Origin: Candidatus Epulonipiscium sp.
Lineage (GTDB): Bacteria; Bacillota; Clostridia; Lachnospirales; Defluviitaleaceae
Assembly (NCBI GenBank): GCA_012519955.1
Contig: JAAYPH010000019.1
Coordinates: 1 to 64,000, forward strand
Direction of reading: 5' to 3'
DNA: 64,000 nt
Within the stretch, counting starts at the first letter, position 1; every line of letters begins with the position of its first letter. The position numbers and the translations under genes are program-made. Below, piece by piece: positions 35,251-43,201 of this stretch. Below the pieces are notes generated by a model. The model was not told the origin of the DNA and made no database searches. It saw only the letters and a program-made list of their open reading frames with translations.

Positions 35251-36564
35251 ATGAGAAAAGACGATATTAGGTGGCTGTATCAGGAGCTGCCCATATGGGA
35301 AGAAAAAGGTATAATTACTAAAGAACAATCGGAAAAGATTCATTCTTATTACGGTGAAGTGGAAGAACGCAATTGGCTTCAATTTGCTTTAGCTATATTT
35401 GGAACCTTGGGGGCGATTTTAATTGGAGCCGGGATCATATTATTGATTGCTAAAAATTGGGATGAGTTATCAAGGCCAGTTAGGACCTTGCTTTCTCTTA
35501 TGCCTACACTCATGGGACAAATCATTGTGGGGTGGGTAATTTATACTGGAAAAGAGTCTGCTGCATGGCGAGAAGGATCTGGCATACTCTTATTTTTAAC
35601 TGTGGGCTCATCCATTGCTTTAATAGGTCAAACCTATCATATTCCCGGGAATATGGGGAGTTTTCTTTTAACCTGGATGCTGCTGGGGCTTCCCCTGGTT
35701 TATACATTAAGTGCAAGCTTGCCTGCGATTTTCTATCTTATTGGAATAACGGCATGGGCAGGATATATTCAGTCAGAGGGCGGGCAAGTGCTGCTGTTTT
35801 GGCTGCTTGCCGCTTTAGTCATTCCTCATGTTTGGAAAAATTTATCTTCAAATATTTCTTCCAATAGATCTATCTTTTTATGTTGGACCATTGGATTGAC
35901 TTTCTGCTTTAGCCTGGGTATTACATTGGAAAAGGTATTGCCCGGCTTATGGATTATCGTATATACCAGTTATTTTTCTATTCTATATGTAGTAAGCAAG
36001 GTATTCTTTGACGACGACGGCGAAGCTTTTTGGGATAGCCCATTTAAAGTCATAGGCATTTCGGGTATTTTTGTTATCGCATTTTTGCTGACCTACGAAT
36101 GGCCCTGGAGACATATCGGATGGCAGCATTATCGTGATAGTATTTATTATAATCAGTGGGCGGGGATCATGGATTATTTAATCACAGCCGTATTCCTTGC
36201 TGCTGTGACGTATCTGGTTTTTCTATATCAAAAGCAGGAAAGAAGTAAGCAGATTTATGTCATGGCACCGTTTTTAGCCCTCATTTGTTATCTTTTATCT
36301 TCCCTTAACCTTAGCGGATATTCTGTATTTTTATTTAATTTATTTATATTCTTTGCAGGCATATATACCATTAGAACAGGGATTAAGGAACGTCATATTG
36401 GTTCAACCAACGGCGGTATGCTACTTATTACGGTTTTAATCGTACTTAGATTTTTTGATATGGATTTAAGTTTTTACATCAGGGGACTTGCTTTTATTTT
36501 CATAGGAATTGGATTTCTAGTATCTAACTACCTTGTTACTAGAAACATTAGAGAGGAGAGATAG
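35251..36564 (+). CDS. DUF2157 domain polytopic membrane protein
   Basis: A 437-residue integral membrane protein. A soluble N-terminal DUF2157 segment (about 1-45, ELPIWEEKGIITKEQ) is followed by about 12 hydrophobic segments from residue 47 (FALAIFGTLGAILIGAGIIL) to the C-terminus. The ATG at 35251 follows AGAAGGG; earlier starts lack a site. DUF2157 proteins often precede a GDYXXLXY protein, as here with 3 bases between them. Function unknown. Confidence 0.85.
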   Translation: MRKDDIRWLYQELPIWEEKGIITKEQSEKIHSYYGEVEERNWLQFALAIFGTLGAILIGAGIILLIAKNWDELSRPVRTLLSLMPTLMGQIIVGWVIYTGKESAAWREGSGILLFLTVGSSIALIGQTYHIPGNMGSFLLTWMLLGLPLVYTLSASLPAIFYLIGITAWAGYIQSEGGQVLLFWLLAALVIPHVWKNLSSNISSNRSIFLCWTIGLTFCFSLGITLEKVLPGLWIIVYTSYFSILYVVSKVFFDDDGEAFWDSPFKVIGISGIFVIAFLLTYEWPWRHIGWQHYRDSIYYNQWAGIMDYLITAVFLAAVTYLVFLYQKQERSKQIYVMAPFLALICYLLSSLNLSGYSVFLFNLFIFFAGIYTIRTGIKERHIGSTNGGMLLITVLIVLRFFDMDLSFYIRGLAFIFIGIGFLVSNYLVTRNIREER

Positions 36565-36567
36565 TGG

Positions 36568-37158
36568 ATGAAGAAAAAACTACTGGCTGTTTTTATTGTT
36601 ATAGCAGTTATTCAGTTGGCTATTCCTCTATCTATGATTATCCGCCGTGAAATAACCTTAAGCAGGGGAGAAGTCTATAAATTTCAGGTTGAACCGGTTG
36701 ACCCTTACGATCCCTTTAGAGGCCGTTATGTAGATGTTCGTTTAAAGAACGATGCCCTTATTGTTTCTAAAGATTTTGAAAGCCGCCCGGGTCAAAAAGT
36801 ATTTGTTACTTTAGAAAAAGACCAGAAGGGATATGCGAAATTTGCAGGGATTCAGTTAGAAAAGCCAAAACAGGGGAATTACTTTGCCACAAAAATTTTA
36901 TATTCCTTCGAAGATGACTACGGAAACCAGGAAATTCATGTGGAGATTCCTTTTGATAGATATTACATGGAAGAAAAGCTTGCACCTAAAGCAGAGCAGG
37001 TATATAGAGAGGAAATAGACAATGCCTATTTAACCATTCGATTTCTGAAAGGCTTTGGAGTGGTGGAGCAATTATTTATCAATGAAATGCCAATAGAAGA
37101 CTATCTGCTCACCGGAAGAATTAAATTCAATAAAATATTTGCAAAAACTGATTTATAA
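36568..37158 (+). CDS. GDYXXLXY family protein
   Basis: A 196-residue protein with one N-terminal membrane helix (about 5-23) and an exported domain. The family motif usually reads D-P-x-R-G-D-Y-x-x-L-x-Y; here it is DPFRGRYVDVRL, so the acidic residue and the final aromatic differ. It lies 3 bases after the DUF2157 gene, its usual partner. Function unknown, probably one complex with the DUF2157 protein. Confidence 0.8.
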   Translation: MKKKLLAVFIVIAVIQLAIPLSMIIRREITLSRGEVYKFQVEPVDPYDPFRGRYVDVRLKNDALIVSKDFESRPGQKVFVTLEKDQKGYAKFAGIQLEKPKQGNYFATKILYSFEDDYGNQEIHVEIPFDRYYMEEKLAPKAEQVYREEIDNAYLTIRFLKGFGVVEQLFINEMPIEDYLLTGRIKFNKIFAKTDL

Positions 37159-37226
37159 AGCATACTCTTTATATTCCCCTTCGTATATACAGTTGTAAGT
37201 AATGAATGATATGAGGAGGAAGTACA

Positions 37227-38255
37227 GTGCAAGATAATCATAATGAATACGCTTCAAATGATCATAATAATGACCCGCAGAAATTTCCCGATAACGGATA
37301 TATTCCTCTTAATGACAATGATCCTTTAGAGGAGCTGCAGCAAAAGCGTGTACGAGACCGAAAAAATAATATTATATTATTGGTGATTGCTGCTTTGCTT
37401 TTAATGGGAGTCTCAGACTTTTTTGATAATGTTTCGCTTTTTAGAACAGAGAAAGAGATAAAATTAAGCAAAGATATTTCTTTTTTGAATTCTGGAGAAT
37501 TGTCATTAGAGGGACGAAATGGAGCGATTACAATAGAAGGCTATGAAGGGCAAAAAATTAAAATGAATGTCGTCTATCAAACGTCTATGCTTTCCTGGGG
37601 AAAAACTGTTGATTTAGAAATTAAGGAAGACAACGGAAAAATATACTTAGATTATGACAAAAACAAAATGAGAGGTATATCAATTAAAGCACAAATTCCA
37701 AAAGGAGCCTTCAATAGTATCTTTATAAAAACCAGTAACGGTAAGCTGGAAATGAGTGAGCTAGACAGCGAAACGGTTCAATTAGAAACGTCTAACGGGA
37801 AGGTTGATGTAGAAGAATGGAGGGGAGAAAGTTTACACATTAAAACCAGCAATGGACCAGTAGAATTAGACGAAGTCTTAGGAGACGAAATAGAAGTTAA
37901 AACTACCAATGCTAAAGTGGATTTAGACCATATTAAAGGGAATGAAGTGGTTATTGAGACTTCAAATGGTTCAATCGATTTCGAATCTGCTCAACTGGAT
38001 TCAAAGAATGAGTACACTTGGAAGTTTGATACTTCTAATGCCAGTGTAAAGCTAGAGTTGCCGAATGAAAAAGAAATAGGCTATAAAGTAGACGCCAATA
38101 CAAGTAACTCAAGCATCACTCATCAATTTGACAATTTTACAGCAAAGGAAAATACAGAGAAAGTTTTAAATGGAGAAACGGGGAATTACAAAACAGCCAA
38201 TATAAAAGTAGATATAGAGATTCATACAAGCAATGGCTCAATAAAAATAGAATAA
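37227..38255 (+). CDS. DUF4097 beta-helix-like membrane protein
   Basis: A 342-residue protein. Residues 1-46 are a polar cytoplasmic tail, residues 47-65 are a membrane helix (NIILLVIAALLLMGV), and the exported part is a DUF4097-type ladder of about 20-residue strands with repeating TSNGKVD / TSNGPVEL / TTNAKVDL / TSNGSIDF units. This forms a right-handed beta-helix-like surface. The GTG start is behind GAGGAGG. It is likely the last gene of the envelope cassette. Family members are often associated with cell-envelope stress genes. Confidence 0.85.
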   Translation: MQDNHNEYASNDHNNDPQKFPDNGYIPLNDNDPLEELQQKRVRDRKNNIILLVIAALLLMGVSDFFDNVSLFRTEKEIKLSKDISFLNSGELSLEGRNGAITIEGYEGQKIKMNVVYQTSMLSWGKTVDLEIKEDNGKIYLDYDKNKMRGISIKAQIPKGAFNSIFIKTSNGKLEMSELDSETVQLETSNGKVDVEEWRGESLHIKTSNGPVELDEVLGDEIEVKTTNAKVDLDHIKGNEVVIETSNGSIDFESAQLDSKNEYTWKFDTSNASVKLELPNEKEIGYKVDANTSNSSITHQFDNFTAKENTEKVLNGETGNYKTANIKVDIEIHTSNGSIKIE

Positions 38256-38268
38256 AATGATTAATACT

Positions 38269-38299
38269 ACCGAGGGAAACTATTCTCTCGGTATTTTAT
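38269..38299 (+). terminator. Terminator after the DUF4097 gene
   Basis: Stem ACCGAG / CTCGGT with an imperfect inner stem and ATTTTATT. Confidence 0.7.
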
Positions 38300-38401
38300 T
38301 ATTTATTGATAAGAAGGAAATATAAAATAAATTTATATGAAATACTACTTAATAGGAAATATATTAATTATAGGAATTATAATAGAAAAGAGGGTTAATA
38401 T

Positions 38402-39505
38402 ATGGGACTTAGAATGCGCAAAAGTATAAAGCTTGGCAAAGGTGTTCGATTAAACTTAGGCAAAAAGGGAACAAGTTTAAGTTTTGGAACAAAAGGTCTA
38501 AGATATAGTATTCATTCCAGTGGCAGAAGAACATCCTCCATCGGCATTCCCGGAACAGGAATTTCTTATGTCACTTCCTCAGGAGGAAGCAAACGCAAAT
38601 ATTCTTCTTCCGCTTATAATAAAAGACAGCAGATACAATCACAAAAAGCCCAGCAAATAAAGGATGAACGACAAAGAAATGCACTGCTTGTAGAAGAATA
38701 CAATAATTTAATTGAAGTACTTCGAGGTATCCATAAAGAATGTGACGAGGCCGTGGATTGGCATCAAATTTATTCTTTAAATGGGCCTTTTAATCCTCAA
38801 GGGATTGGTCCTAAACAAGCAAAGGCAATAGAAGCTCTTGAAAAATATAAGCCTAATTTTCTCCAAAAACTGATTAAGAGCCTAAGGGAAAAAAAGGAGC
38901 TGGAATTAAAAAATTCAATTGAAAAGGCTGCCAAAGAAGACAGGGAAGACTATGTGGAATGGAAAAGACTACACGGACTAGCTGAGCGTATTATTGCAGG
39001 AGATATCGATGCGTACTTAGAAGTCATAGAAGAAATGAATCCATTGGATGATCTTTTGGAATTTGGCAGTGATTTTGAATTTGGTATGAATGATCCTAAT
39101 ACTCTTGAGGTGGAAATTAAAGTTAAATCTGAAACAATTGTACCTAATTTCTCCCTGACGCTTACCCAAACAGGCAAATTATCAAAAAAAGCCTTGAGCA
39201 AAACAGCTTATTATGAAATCGTACAAGATTATGTCTGCAGTTGTGCCATCAGAATTGCAAGGGATATCTTTGCCCTGCTGCCGGTTAGTATTGTGATTGT
39301 TCATGCGGTGGATAATATACTTAATACGGAAACAGGACATAACGAGGAAAAAACTATTTTGTCTGTTGTATTTAATAAAGAAGTATTAAACAGGCTTAAT
39401 TTTGAATCCATAGACCCGTCAGATGCTTTGAATAATTTCAAACATAATATGAAGTTTGTGAAGACTAAGGGATTTAGCCCGGTGGAAAGAATATCCAGAC
39501 ATTGA
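38402..39505 (+). CDS. DUF4236 domain protein
   Basis: A 367-residue protein. The N-terminal DUF4236 domain (about 1-57) has the glycine-rich pattern RKSIKLGKGVRLNLGKKGTSLSFG, ending GIPGTGISYV. A coiled segment (about 70-100) and a long C-terminal region of about 260 residues follow, the latter with no family I can name. No signal peptide. DUF4236 is widespread in mobile and accessory contexts with no known role. It is monocistronic and ends at a terminator joined to repeat copy 2. Confidence 0.8.
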   Translation: MGLRMRKSIKLGKGVRLNLGKKGTSLSFGTKGLRYSIHSSGRRTSSIGIPGTGISYVTSSGGSKRKYSSSAYNKRQQIQSQKAQQIKDERQRNALLVEEYNNLIEVLRGIHKECDEAVDWHQIYSLNGPFNPQGIGPKQAKAIEALEKYKPNFLQKLIKSLREKKELELKNSIEKAAKEDREDYVEWKRLHGLAERIIAGDIDAYLEVIEEMNPLDDLLEFGSDFEFGMNDPNTLEVEIKVKSETIVPNFSLTLTQTGKLSKKALSKTAYYEIVQDYVCSCAIRIARDIFALLPVSIVIVHAVDNILNTETGHNEEKTILSVVFNKEVLNRLNFESIDPSDALNNFKHNMKFVKTKGFSPVERISRH

Positions 39506-39516
39506 GGAACAATAAA

Positions 39517-39547
39517 TAGGTACCTGAAAGCAGGTACCTATTTTATT
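39517..39547 (+). terminator. Terminator after the DUF4236 gene
   Basis: A perfect 10-bp stem TAGGTACCTG / CAGGTACCTA with a 4-base loop and TTTTATT. Repeat copy 2 begins inside the T-tract. Confidence 0.85.
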
Positions 39548-39684
39548 GCATAGGAAATTCCTTCAAATTTCCTATGCAATAAAAAGCCCTCCGGGCGAAT
39601 GTACACTCTCGCGTATTGTATTTTGCCGGTTTTGCCGACCGCGCTCGGCGCGAGAGTTTCGCAAGCGAACCCCTTTCTTGAATT
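39547..39684 (+). repeat. Dispersed repeat, full copy 2
   Basis: About 138 bp, homologous to copy 1 at 10053-10190. The left hairpin is nearly perfect here (GCATAGGAAATTC with GAAATTCC-type partner ending CCTATGC). An inner palindrome CTCTCGCG / CGCGAGAG brackets GCCGGTTTTGCCGAC. It fills the space between the DUF4236 terminator and the stop codon of the minus-strand HMA-like gene. Confidence 0.8.
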
Positions 39685-39887
39685 CATTCGATTGTACATC
39701 CGGTTTTTTCGATACATTCTTTAATTTCATTTTCATCAGCAGGCTCATTATAACCTACTTCTACAGAGCCCCTCACTAAATCCACATTGACCATTTGTAC
39801 CCCTTCGATTTTATCCAATGCATTTTTGATTTGATTCTTATAGTTTTCATTCTGCATACCATTTACTTGATAATGTACTCTATTCAT
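39684..39887 (-). CDS. HMA-fold (CopZ-like) protein lacking the metal-binding CxxC
   Basis: A 67-residue protein with the length and fold pattern of a heavy-metal-associated domain: beta strand HYQVNGM, helix NQIKNALDKIEGV, strands VQMVNVDLVRGSVEVGY and a final ECIEKTGCTIE. The canonical GMxCxxC has become GMQNENY, so N13 and Y16 replace the two metal-binding cysteines. Two cysteines remain near the C-terminus. Copper-chaperone activity is therefore doubtful. The ribosome-binding site is AAAGGAG. It stands alone. Confidence 0.75.
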   Translation of the reverse strand: MNRVHYQVNGMQNENYKNQIKNALDKIEGVQMVNVDLVRGSVEVGYNEPADENEIKECIEKTGCTIE

Positions 39888-40072
39888 ATCATAACTCCTT
39901 TCAGTTTTGAATGAACATAAATTAGTATTTGTATTATTGAGAAGAAAATACAGTCCAATATTTTTAGGTTTTATATAAAATCTATTTCTATGCTATACTA
40001 CAAATGGTATCTGAAAGGATATGAAAATTATAATCTGTAGGCATAAGTTTTTTAGGAAGGGATATACATCAT

Positions 40073-41014
40073 ATGGATAGTAAAAAATTTCTTACAAACA
40101 GGTATTCTGTAATCGCAATTTCAATATTTTGTTCGATTTTATGGGGAAGCGCATTTCCTGTGCTTAAAGTGAGCTATGAAGAAATCGGACTTAGGGCAGA
40201 TGATCTTTATGGAAAAGTGATATTTGCTGGAATGAGATTTTTTGTGGCGGCAATTTTCTTATTTCTGCTTATAAAGTGGGTTATCAAAATTCCTATTAAG
40301 GTCAGTAAAAAGGTTTTATTAGAACTTTTTATTTTGGGAATGCTGCAAACAGCATTGCAGTATTTCTTTTTTTATAATGGACTTGCCTATACTTCAGGGA
40401 TGAAGGGTTCGGTCCTGTCTTCTATAAGCACTTTCTTTGTAGTGCTTTTTGCGCATTTTATCTATACGGATGATAAAATAGATACGAATAAAATGCTCGG
40501 ATTAATTTTAGGCTTTGGCGGAATCATCCTAGCGAATTTAGGGAAAAAAGGAGGGGATAGTTTTTCCTTATCCTTTTCGTTTATGGGAGAAGGATTCATG
40601 ATTTTATCCGGTATTGTCAGTGCATGGGGTACATTTATAGCAAAGAGGTTGTCAAAAGATATCCATCCTTTTTTGGTAACAGCATGGCAGATGTTATTGG
40701 GGGCAACAGCAATGCTCTTATTTGGAATGAATCAATCCTCTATCGATTTCTTGACATTTACTCCTAAAGCATGGATTTTATTTCTCTATTCTGCTTTCTT
40801 ATCGGCAGTGGCATTTGCCCTTTGGTATGCGTTGTTAAAATATAATAAGGCTGGAGAGGTAACGATATACCAGTTTATGATCCCTGTTTCAGGAAGCTTG
40901 CTTTCTGCATTATTTATCCCGGGAGAAATGCTTACCATTCAGCTCTTTTGGGGATTACTGATGGTAACGGTGGGGATTATTGCAATTAATCTTCCCAAAA
41001 AATTGAATGTATGA
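40073..41014 (+). CDS. EamA/DMT family transporter
   Basis: A 313-residue polytopic membrane protein with ten predicted helices in two EamA repeats (about 15-155 and 168-305). Typical features are ILWGSAFPVLK at the start of repeat 1 and the SAVAFALWYALLKYN segment near the end of repeat 2. The family exports amino acids, metabolites or drugs; the substrate is not predictable. The start follows AGGAAGG. It is monocistronic. Confidence 0.9.
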   Translation: MDSKKFLTNRYSVIAISIFCSILWGSAFPVLKVSYEEIGLRADDLYGKVIFAGMRFFVAAIFLFLLIKWVIKIPIKVSKKVLLELFILGMLQTALQYFFFYNGLAYTSGMKGSVLSSISTFFVVLFAHFIYTDDKIDTNKMLGLILGFGGIILANLGKKGGDSFSLSFSFMGEGFMILSGIVSAWGTFIAKRLSKDIHPFLVTAWQMLLGATAMLLFGMNQSSIDFLTFTPKAWILFLYSAFLSAVAFALWYALLKYNKAGEVTIYQFMIPVSGSLLSALFIPGEMLTIQLFWGLLMVTVGIIAINLPKKLNV

Positions 41015-41109
41015 TGGAACATTTATTAGTTTATTGCGTCTAATAATTTGAAGACAAAATTTACATATTATTTATTGATAGCTAAATAAGGAGAAAGGAG
41101 AAATGCGTC

Positions 41110-42783
41110 ATGAGTAGATTAAGTTTTAAAAAATCTATTGCATTAGGAATATGCTGTGCTCTGATTTCATCTGGAGCAGTAATGGCTATGCCGAAAGATA
41201 GTTTGATGGATAAAATCATGAAACCTTCTAAGGGTATTGGTATTCAGGTCAATGATCAATGGCTCCAAACAGATGCAGAACCTTTTATGGAAAATAACAG
41301 TACTTTAATCCCTTTAAGGGGTGTGCTGGAAAAACTAGGTGCCAAAGTGGAATGGCATCCGGAACAAAAATTGGTTGTAATCTCTGCAGAGAATATCAGG
41401 ATTGAGCTGATAGTTGGAAAAGATACGGTTAAAGTCATTAGAAACATCAATGGAACGCCAAAGGAAGAACTTTTAAAACTGGATACTCCGGCAAAGATGT
41501 CTAAGAACCGAACCTTTATACCCGGAAGATTTGTGGCTCAAACTCTAGGTGCTAAAGTAGAATGGAATAAAAATTTAAGAGCAATGATTATTCATATGAA
41601 TAAAAAAGAGGAGATTATTCATGTTGAGAAAGCAATAAAATTTGAAGCAGTAGAAAGAGAAGTCTTAGAAGACAATGTAGTTTTGGAGAAGTGGTATCAA
41701 AACAATTATGATAAAGAAGGTTTTCATTTCATATCCGACAAACAGTGGCAGTATGTGCTGATTGCAGCTGGAGAAAAACCAACCGGAGGATATAGCATTA
41801 CAGTAGACAGTATTACAGAAGTAACGCCTGGAACAGCATATGTTCATGCTACACTGCATGCTCCAGGAAGAGATGCCATGGTAACGCAAGCTTTGACATA
41901 TCCAAATGCTATTGTTAGATTCCATAAGGGCAATATAGAAAAGGTTCAGGGAGATTTGTCCAGTGTAAAACAGGATACCGATGAAAGCGATAGAAAAGTA
42001 GTTCAAGACTTGGTTTTAGAGTTTGGCAGCAAACTTCAAATGGTTTCGCTTTTAGCTCCGGAAGATGTGGTTAAAAAAAGCATGGAAGAAAACTATAAGC
42101 CTTTTGTATCTTCTTCTCTTTTAACAAAATGGCAGAAGGATATAGAGAGTGCTCCGGGAAGATTAACCTCCAGCCCATATCCGGATCGTATAGAACTTTT
42201 AAGCATAGAAAAATTTTCAAATGACAGCTACGAAGTAAAAGGAGAAATCCTTGAAGTAACATCCATGGATAAGTTAAGTGGAGGCTTTACTTCAAAACAG
42301 CCGATTACTTTGATTGTAAAAAATATGAAAGAAACTTGGCTGATTGATGAACTAAGCTTTGACAAAGATGAAGCAGCCGATTCCATTCTCTATAAAAATA
42401 CTCAGTATGGCTTTGGTTTTTCATTGCCGGATACTTGGGAAGGATATAAGATAGTTACCGATAAATGGGAAGGTCTTTCCTTAAAAGGTTCTAAAGCAGG
42501 AAAGAAAGTCGAGGAAGGTCCTGTTCTTAGCATAAGACATCCCCAATGGACTGAAAAAACCCCAAGACAGGATATTCCTATTATGATATTTACTTTGGAG
42601 CAATGGAATTCCTTGCAGGAAGAAAATTTCAGCGTTGGGGCAGCACCGATACTTCCAAAGGAACTTGGCCGTAATGAAAAATACGTTTTCGCTCTTCCTG
42701 CCCGATATAATTTTTCGTTTTTAACAGGGTATGAAGAAGTAGAAGCTATTTTAGACAATAATGCATTTCAAATCATAAAATAA
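41110..42783 (+). CDS. Exported copper-amine-oxidase-N / PrcB-like multidomain protein
   Basis: A 557-residue exported protein. A signal peptide (about 1-27, ICCALISSGAVMAMP) precedes a copper-amine-oxidase N domain (about 45-170, with FMENNSTLIPLRGVLEKLGA). A PrcB-C-like domain follows (about 198-280, LIAAGEKPTGGYSITV), then an unassigned region and a C-terminal beta domain from about 435 (YGFGFSLPDTWEGYKI). No catalytic residues recognised; likely a wall-associated binding or protease-accessory protein. AAAGGAG site. Confidence 0.8.
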   Translation: MSRLSFKKSIALGICCALISSGAVMAMPKDSLMDKIMKPSKGIGIQVNDQWLQTDAEPFMENNSTLIPLRGVLEKLGAKVEWHPEQKLVVISAENIRIELIVGKDTVKVIRNINGTPKEELLKLDTPAKMSKNRTFIPGRFVAQTLGAKVEWNKNLRAMIIHMNKKEEIIHVEKAIKFEAVEREVLEDNVVLEKWYQNNYDKEGFHFISDKQWQYVLIAAGEKPTGGYSITVDSITEVTPGTAYVHATLHAPGRDAMVTQALTYPNAIVRFHKGNIEKVQGDLSSVKQDTDESDRKVVQDLVLEFGSKLQMVSLLAPEDVVKKSMEENYKPFVSSSLLTKWQKDIESAPGRLTSSPYPDRIELLSIEKFSNDSYEVKGEILEVTSMDKLSGGFTSKQPITLIVKNMKETWLIDELSFDKDEAADSILYKNTQYGFGFSLPDTWEGYKIVTDKWEGLSLKGSKAGKKVEEGPVLSIRHPQWTEKTPRQDIPIMIFTLEQWNSLQEENFSVGAAPILPKELGRNEKYVFALPARYNFSFLTGYEEVEAILDNNAFQIIK

Positions 42784-42789
42784 TTAAAT

Positions 42790-42840
42790 AAGGCTCTATA
42801 TTCTGAGGTATTCAGAATATGGAGCCTTTGAATATTTTTT
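42790..42840 (+). terminator. Terminator after the CuAO-N/PrcB gene
   Basis: A 17-bp stem with one mismatch (AAGGCTC outer, ATTCTGA inner), a short loop and a T-rich tail. Confidence 0.8.
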
Positions 42841-42892
42841 AGACTTTGTATCAATACTATTATTGCAAGAAACTATTAAAGGAGCTATAGAC

Positions 42893-43039
42893 ATGGACAA
42901 TAACAAAAATAGGGTGAAGGACAGAGAAAAAAGCAATCCTGAATTAAGAAAAATGGACCCCAAGGGTAATGCCGATGCAGGTATTATTGACGGTCAAAAA
43001 ATTGGTGTTCATGAAAGCAAGCATGAAAAAAGCAGGTAA
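42893..43039 (+). CDS. Small basic protein of 48 residues
   Basis: ATG at 42893 behind AAAGGAG, open for 48 codons to TAA, then a strong terminator. The protein is hydrophilic and charged, beginning MDNNKNRVKDREKSNPEL and ending HESKHEKSR, with a central NADAGIIDGQKIG. No membrane or export signal. It resembles in character, but does not match, small acid-soluble or spore-coat-type peptides. The ribosome-binding site and private terminator argue that it is real. Confidence 0.6.
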   Translation: MDNNKNRVKDREKSNPELRKMDPKGNADAGIIDGQKIGVHESKHEKSR

Positions 43040-43045
43040 AGTGGA

Positions 43046-43087
43046 GGTGTCTGTTTGTGTAAGAAAATAAACAGACACCGTTTTTTA
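43046..43087 (+). terminator. Terminator after the 48-residue gene
   Basis: A perfect 11-bp stem GGTGTCTGTTT / AAACAGACACC and GTTTTTTATT. Partial repeat copy 3 is fused to its T-tract. Confidence 0.85.
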
Positions 43088-43088
43088 T

Positions 43089-43124
43089 TACATAGAAAAT
43101 CCTTAGCGAAACGCTTTCTTGTTG
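43089..43124 (+). repeat. Dispersed repeat, internally deleted copy 3
   Basis: TTACATAGAAAATCC, the left end of the repeat, is joined directly to GCGAAACGCTTTCTTG, its right end, with the middle missing. It starts at the U-tract of the preceding terminator, as the other copies do. Confidence 0.6.
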
Positions 43125-43201
43125 AAATGCAAGAAAAATTTCTTTATAATTAGGTGAAACTATTACATATACTTAATGAATGATTGGAATGGAGAACGAT
43201 T

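Noticed and set aside
32081-39505. Defence island or mobile element in the accessory envelope stretch
   Set aside because: No nuclease, toxin-antitoxin, integrase, att repeat or base-composition break was recognised; the genes look like envelope functions.
39546-39779. A 77-residue plus-strand frame across repeat copy 2
   Set aside because: It reads through the repeat's hairpins and the opposite strand of the HMA-like gene, with no ribosome-binding site, and copy 1 does not preserve the frame.
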